Assembly: GCA_003486385.1 (NCBI GenBank)
Contig: DNFT01000124.1
Coordinates: forward strand, 1-55,209
DNA length: 55,209 nt
Reading direction: 5' to 3'
DNA from: Eubacterium sp.
Lineage (GTDB): Bacteria > Bacillota > Clostridia > Lachnospirales > Lachnospiraceae
The translations under genes and the position numbers were made by a program. The notes under the pieces are model-generated. The model ran no database searches. It saw only the letters and a list, made by a program, of their open reading frames with translations, and had not been told where the DNA came from. Numbering within the stretch: position 1 is the first letter of the stretch; each line of letters begins with the position of its first letter. Below, in pieces: positions 50,561 through 55,209 of the stretch.

Positions 50561-51493
50561 ATGAGAAGGCAGATTAAATTTGTATTATACTGCACTTTGG
50601 CAGTTTTTTTTATACCGTTTATTATTACGCTGATATTGAGCGGTGTCGGACTGGAAAAGGATAAAATAGGACTTGCCTTAGCTTCCAGGTTCAACGGGAA
50701 CAATGCTAAGAACTCTGTAGTGGTGAATTATAGCATAGGAAGTGAGGATATGGACATGGAGGAGTATATCGTCGGAATGCTGGCACCAGCTTATGACTAT
50801 TGCGATAATCCTGAGTTTTTGAAGATAATGGCGGTTATGTGCCGTACATACATGACGTATTGCAATGAAAATAACAAAAAAAGTGACGCGGTGTTTTATA
50901 GCGATTTGCAGCTGAAAGAGCGCTGGGGAGAGGAATGGAGCGCGAAGAAGGCAGCGTTGATTGTGGCAGCACAGCAGACAAAGGGCGTCGTGATAACCTG
51001 TGATGGAAATACAATTTATCCGTACAGTCACGAATTGACAAGTGGATATACGAGAAACCTAAGGGAAAATTGCAAATATCTATGTGAGGTAGAACAGACC
51101 TATGACAGCACAGATGAGGAATATATAAGCATTTGCGATTATACGGAAAAAGAATTTGCGGCGATTGTCAGAAAAAACCTGGAGAATTTGTATTTTGATG
51201 ATAGATATCCGGCGCGGCAGCTACAGATAGTTGAAAAGACTACAGGAGGATATGTTGTACTTATTCAGGTTGGGAATATAGTGATTGATGGGGATACATT
51301 TGCTGGGATATTGAATCTTGCGTCCCCTTCATTTATATTTCAAGAGACCGGTGACGGAATACGATTTACTGTTAAAGGAAGAGGGAACGGATATGGTTTA
51401 TCCATAGCAGGTGCAAGGCAGAAGGCTGCTGCTGGTGAGTCCTATCAGGAAATCCTTAATTATTATTTTGAAAATATTGTCTGTATAAAATAA
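50561..51493 (+). CDS. SpoIID-like amidase enhancer/lytic protein
   Basis: The 310-aa protein has one N-terminal membrane segment (residues 6-30), then the SpoIID core: MDMEEYIVGMLAP, AVMCRTYMTYC, a long middle region with EYISICDYTEKEF, and GRGNGYGLSIAGARQKAAAG with EILNYYFEN at the end. SpoIID cleaves glycan strands in engulfment, acting with SpoIIP/SpoIIM. The next gene is SpoIIQ-like, strengthening the sporulation role. The conserved GHG[VI]GMSQ of classic SpoIID appears here as GNGYGLSIAGA, a noticeable divergence. Confidence 0.85.
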   Translation: MRRQIKFVLYCTLAVFFIPFIITLILSGVGLEKDKIGLALASRFNGNNAKNSVVVNYSIGSEDMDMEEYIVGMLAPAYDYCDNPEFLKIMAVMCRTYMTYCNENNKKSDAVFYSDLQLKERWGEEWSAKKAALIVAAQQTKGVVITCDGNTIYPYSHELTSGYTRNLRENCKYLCEVEQTYDSTDEEYISICDYTEKEFAAIVRKNLENLYFDDRYPARQLQIVEKTTGGYVVLIQVGNIVIDGDTFAGILNLASPSFIFQETGDGIRFTVKGRGNGYGLSIAGARQKAAAGESYQEILNYYFENIVCIK

Positions 51494-51660
51494 TTGTGTG
51501 TGGCAATCCTATTATCAAGAGTAAAGGAGCTGTATCGGAAAACAGTATGGTTCTTGTATAACTCAGGAAAATTGATAATGTGAATATACGCTTATGATAT
51601 TATAGATACCGTAGAAGGGTGTCTTAATTGATAACGTATATTCAGCAGGAGGAGGTTGCC

Positions 51661-52716
51661 TTGAATAGACGAAGAAATAAGGTGGACATGGAAAAGGTAT
51701 TTGCCACCGTCATCTCTCTTGCCATTATGGTTGCTCTGGTGGTGGGAGTAGTATCTATACTTAGACGCAATAATTCAGAGGGAGATAATAAGCAGAATTA
51801 TATCGACCTGAATCAGATTAATGAAGCTTTGAATGAGACTGAGCAGAACACGCAAAAGCAGACAGAGAGCAGGGAGGCACAGACCAATGTTGCAAGAAAT
51901 GATGAAAAAAATAGTGCGGACGACAAAAAGAATATCGAAGAACCTACGACAAAAGGCAATGACGGTTCCATCGCACCTACGAAAGAAGGTGTTGAAGCTG
52001 GAGAGCGCGATGTGGCGAAAAATACAGATGAAAAAGGACAAAAGGACACAGAGAATGTAACAGAGGTTGATGCGGAACCTGTATCCGAACCGTCAGTGGA
52101 ACCAGGCACGGAGGTGGCTGTACAGCCATCAGAGCCGGAAGGCATTGAAGTGGCACAGTTACCGTCAGAGGAAGGGAATACACAGACAGAGGTGACGGAT
52201 ACCTCAATGTCTGGTGATGTAGGAGAGGCAGCGCCTGTTAATGCCTCGACAGCGACAATTCTTGGGTATAACTTCAGTGAGGAAAGTACAATGATGTGGC
52301 CGGCAGTGGGAAATGTTATCTTAAACTACAATATGACAAACACAATATATTTCCCAACTCTTGATGTATATAGATGTAATCCGGCAATTATCATAAGCGC
52401 ACCGGAAGACTCCGTTGTATCTGCAGCAGCCGATGGCCTTGTCATTGCGGTGTATGAGACAAATGAGACAGGACTTACAATGGAGATTGCACTGGGAAAT
52501 GATTATGTGATGACCTACGGACAGCTTAAGAATCTCATGGTCGGAGTTGGAAGCCAGGTAAAAAGAGGGGATGTTCTCGGAGCGGTTGCAGCACCGAGCC
52601 AGTATTACACGGTTGAAGGAAGTAATCTTTATTTCAAGCTGGATAAGGCAGGGACAAGCATAAATCCTATGGATTTCATAGATGCCGGCGATGAATCCGC
52701 ATCTGAAGCCGAATGA
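51661..52716 (+). CDS. SpoIIQ-like membrane protein with a degenerate M23 domain
   Basis: One membrane segment (about residues 15-35) is followed by a 150-residue acidic, repetitive, Glu/Thr/Pro-rich linker and a LytM/M23-like domain (about residues 205-340). The zinc-binding residues of active M23 enzymes are not in place: the usual first His site reads YRCNPAIII and the usual HxH region reads MTYGQL. It is thus probably a structural forespore anchor, like Bacillus SpoIIQ. The TTG start 51661 has AGGAGGAGG 5 nt upstream; a weaker TTG lies at 51628. Confidence 0.8.
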   Translation: MNRRRNKVDMEKVFATVISLAIMVALVVGVVSILRRNNSEGDNKQNYIDLNQINEALNETEQNTQKQTESREAQTNVARNDEKNSADDKKNIEEPTTKGNDGSIAPTKEGVEAGERDVAKNTDEKGQKDTENVTEVDAEPVSEPSVEPGTEVAVQPSEPEGIEVAQLPSEEGNTQTEVTDTSMSGDVGEAAPVNASTATILGYNFSEESTMMWPAVGNVILNYNMTNTIYFPTLDVYRCNPAIIISAPEDSVVSAAADGLVIAVYETNETGLTMEIALGNDYVMTYGQLKNLMVGVGSQVKRGDVLGAVAAPSQYYTVEGSNLYFKLDKAGTSINPMDFIDAGDESASEAE

Positions 52717-52782
52717 AAAAAACAATTCATTCGATATTTTAAATAGATATGGTAAATATAGAGAATGTGAACCGGGAATAAA

Positions 52783-52833
52783 ATAAAGCTGCCCATGTAT
52801 TGCATCGAAAGTAATACATGGGCAGCTTATTTT
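52783..52833. terminator. Bidirectional terminator
   Basis: AATAAAGCTGCCCATGTATT pairs with AATACATGGGCAGCTTATT, flanked by A- and T-rich tracts. It lies between two convergent genes and can serve both. Confidence 0.85.
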
Positions 52834-52858
52834 GCGGTAGATTACATTGGTTAATGGT

Positions 52859-54943
52859 CTAGCCTCTTAACTGGCCTTCTACATATTCCATAATATATAT
52901 ATTGTCTTCCGGCATCTGGCAGCCTACGAGGTAGGTCCCGTCATCATCGGTGCTTCTTATAATCTTACCATCGAGAACATTGTGTGCGGAGAGAACGAAG
53001 TTCTCGATTTCGACAGAGACATCAGTGCCCTTGCAGTCCGCAAAGAAAGGCTCCTTGCTTGCAAATGCGAAGCCGTTCGCACTTATGTTGTCCATTGTAC
53101 CACCGTATGACTGACCGGTTTTCTTGTCGGTTATCTTACAGCTGTAATTGACATCAAGCCTTGGGTATTTACGGCGGTTGGCTATCTTAGGTCTGGAATT
53201 CAGGCGGATGGATACATTTCCGTTGTCATTTGAAGTAAGTTCGGCGTTTCCCCAGCAGTACAGCACGTTGCCGACAGTGACATTAACACTGCAGGTAACA
53301 GCCTTCTTGAAGACCGGAAGCTGTCCGGAGCTGACGACGATGCCTGTATCAAGCTGCTTTACAAGCTCGCCATGGTATTCGGCATCGCCTGAGCCGGTGT
53401 TGATATGGATAATTACCTTCATTCCCGGCAGGAGGTCTTCAATACCCATGAATCCGCCTATTCCAAGCTCACACATGAGAGCCTCTATTACTTCCTCAAT
53501 CTCATTGATATTTTCGGATGTCTCAGCGTATTTACTGGTCATACGCTTGCTTGTTTCACTTGAATCGGAAATACAGTTGTTCATATCCTTAACGATTGAA
53601 GAAACCTGCTCCATGTTATCTACAAGCTGGTGATTGGACACCTCAACATCCTTCATGGCATTGTCGATTACCTGGATATGCTCTCCAAGCTGTTTTGAAT
53701 CAGCAGTAATCTTGCCGACATTTTCACCTGTGATAGTCACCTTCTCAAGTGTGAGGGCAATTAACTTAAGTGTCTCTTCGATGGAGGCAGTCATCTTCGA
53801 TGATGTTTCCTCAAGATGTATAAGAGCATCCTCAATCTGGCTTGAGGATGACTTGGTCTCAGTACTCAATGTTCTAATCTGCTCAGCAACAACGGCAAAG
53901 CCTCTTCCGGCATCGCCGGCACGGGCAGCCTCGATGGAGGCATTGAGTGCGAGAAGATTGGTCTGTCCCGATATGCTCTGGATAGTGCCTGTTTCGTCCT
54001 TAACCCTCGCAAATTCTGTCTTGAAGTCATGCAGGACTTCATCAACCTCAGAGGAAAGCTGTGACATTGTGTGAGCTGTCTTTACAAGCTCATCAAGGTC
54101 TGAACTGCTGACTGCTGCATGTCCCTGCGACTCGGAGGTAAGTGTAACCATCTGTTCGATGAGGTTACCGACATTCTGAACCTGCGAGTTGATATCTGTC
54201 GTCATATCGAGCGATGAAGCTGTTCTGTCCATAAGCTGGCTGCTGTTCTGGGTAAGTTCATTCATGCCAAGGACAACGACATCTGAGCCGTGTTTATTCT
54301 CCGAAGCCAGCTCGTTGACTACGGTAATTCCGTCCATTACAGTGTTGCTTGCTGTCTTAACCTTCTCAACGGTGTTGACAACACGTTCAAGATCTGCCTT
54401 GATGCTGTCGGTCATGGCACCATCTGATTCATTGAGATGCTTTATTGACATCACATAGCATATATAGCACAGCAGGATACATGACAGCTGAAGCTGATAG
54501 TCCTTAATATTGGCTGCCGAATTATATCCTGATGCGTATTTATATACGGCTCCCAGTACAATTATTGCGGTGTTGGCAATACCGCATTTTACAATAAAGC
54601 TCTTGTTTTTATAAATAATAAGGAGACTGGTTACAGGGAGTATGTAGGTGAAGGCTATCGACGAGTCGGTAGTGCATAATACAAATGCATAGAAAATACT
54701 ATAACCTATTGCCAGAACATTTTTATATTTGTCAGTTGCCCTGCCCTTTACCCTTAGCAGAATCTCGCCGCATAAAAGCGGAACCCAGCATAAAATTAAG
54801 AATACAATATAGTGGACTCCGGGATACAATCCCTTGGGGACATCGCTTCCATAATTGGCGGAAAGAAGTACCGAAAAGATAATCCATATCCGCCTGGCTT
54901 TCTGATTTGCTTTTTCTTTGAAGACATTAGCATCGTAATTCAT
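52859..54943 (-). CDS. Membrane methyl-accepting protein fused to a PilZ domain, 694 aa
   Basis: Residues about 20-165 contain some five or six membrane segments and no large outside sensor loop. There is no HAMP domain. A long coiled coil follows, with the MCP hairpin tip TNLLALNASIEAARAGDAGR and GFAVVAEQIRTLS near residue 335. After about residue 490 comes a YcgR-type N-domain (LLPGMKVIIHINTG) and then a PilZ domain with RRKYPRLDV (R-x3-R) and DNISANGFAF (D-x-S-x2-G), the cyclic-di-GMP binding residues. It probably joins chemotaxis-type signalling with cyclic-di-GMP. AGGAGG precedes the start. No flagellar genes are in the window. Confidence 0.9.
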   Translation of the reverse strand: MNYDANVFKEKANQKARRIWIIFSVLLSANYGSDVPKGLYPGVHYIVFLILCWVPLLCGEILLRVKGRATDKYKNVLAIGYSIFYAFVLCTTDSSIAFTYILPVTSLLIIYKNKSFIVKCGIANTAIIVLGAVYKYASGYNSAANIKDYQLQLSCILLCYICYVMSIKHLNESDGAMTDSIKADLERVVNTVEKVKTASNTVMDGITVVNELASENKHGSDVVVLGMNELTQNSSQLMDRTASSLDMTTDINSQVQNVGNLIEQMVTLTSESQGHAAVSSSDLDELVKTAHTMSQLSSEVDEVLHDFKTEFARVKDETGTIQSISGQTNLLALNASIEAARAGDAGRGFAVVAEQIRTLSTETKSSSSQIEDALIHLEETSSKMTASIEETLKLIALTLEKVTITGENVGKITADSKQLGEHIQVIDNAMKDVEVSNHQLVDNMEQVSSIVKDMNNCISDSSETSKRMTSKYAETSENINEIEEVIEALMCELGIGGFMGIEDLLPGMKVIIHINTGSGDAEYHGELVKQLDTGIVVSSGQLPVFKKAVTCSVNVTVGNVLYCWGNAELTSNDNGNVSIRLNSRPKIANRRKYPRLDVNYSCKITDKKTGQSYGGTMDNISANGFAFASKEPFFADCKGTDVSVEIENFVLSAHNVLDGKIIRSTDDDGTYLVGCQMPEDNIYIMEYVEGQLRG

Positions 54944-55209
54944 AATAAGCCTCCTGAAGTTCGTTTATAATACAAAATATAATTTATTTTATCTTATTTC
55001 CGTTTATGTTTCAAGGGACTTTTGTATTATAATAGGTACAAACTTACAATTATTATATTAATAATATTGAAATGATGTTGGGGGGCAAAACATGCCAATT
55101 TAATGACAAGTGTATAACGTATTATATTTATACATATCAGCTCCATTGTCCGAAGCAAGATGTTCTTGGAACAATCTAAGCTTCTCCCCAAAGTCGTGAT
55201 ATGCATAAA
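54944..55209. other. Intergenic right edge
   Basis: AT-rich leader of the chemoreceptor gene; no gene or structured element is evident in the last 265 nt. Confidence 0.4.

Overview
The window looks like a chromosomal segment of a low-to-moderate GC, endospore-forming Clostridia, most likely Lachnospiraceae. Supporting evidence is the sporulation genes (spoIIR, a spoIID-like gene and a spoIIQ-like gene), the clostridial-type large IleS, the DUF1934 protein next to murI and ddl, the fused purA-pyrB-pyrI operon, an MCP with a PilZ tail, and two AAA-ATPase-like/PD-(D/E)XK genes of a kind common in that family. No rRNA, tRNA or CRISPR array was seen.

Layout. 0.1-6 kb is housekeeping: an unknown gene, ispE, a GntR regulator, spoIIR, ddl, murI and a YwiB-like gene. 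6-13.4 kb is accessory: an OLD-like ATPase overlapping a small PD-(D/E)XK-like gene (a possible defence pair), a tail-anchored hypothetical, an AAA-ATPase-like gene, a NUC1-type nuclease and a second PD-(D/E)XK-like protein, with long imperfect palindromes on both sides of the last two. 13.4-19.3 kb holds nicotinate phosphoribosyltransferase with two Rex-like sites, a GGGTATA-rich repeat region, a scar of an ABC transporter gene, an acyltransferase, a REP-like hairpin, a NUDIX gene, a broken merR and a second AAA-ATPase-like gene.

19.5-34.8 kb is the most interesting part. It appears to be a duplicated, RRNPP-like peptide-signalling island that I do not recognise as described. It has two paralogous ~600-residue regulators (HTH, TPR-like helices, second HTH). 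Each is followed tail-to-tail, after 6-8 nt, by an unannotated 50-residue exported-peptide gene, and the two peptides align without gaps. Four copies of an inverted repeat (TCCATGACAT, exactly 24 nt, ATGTCATGGA) each place a half-site over the -35 of a promoter with a 17-nt spacer. Two copies sit between a peptide gene and a divergent small secreted protein gene, one precedes the third secreted protein gene, and one precedes an ABC exporter. Large lipoproteins (solute-binding-like) and two ABC exporters complete the set. One secreted-protein gene is broken, a lipoprotein C-terminus is left as a scar, and a matching ABC scar lies about 10 kb away, so the island has been rearranging. A shortened copy of the ileS T-box leader precedes the second regulator and the full leader follows the island.

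35-55 kb returns to core functions: ileS, pyrI/pyrB/purA on the minus strand, a LysR gene beside metE with a Met-box-like site, an M28 peptidase behind a second REP-like hairpin, a GNAT enzyme, glycogen phosphorylase, the SpoIID/SpoIIQ-like pair, and a membrane MCP fused to a PilZ domain.
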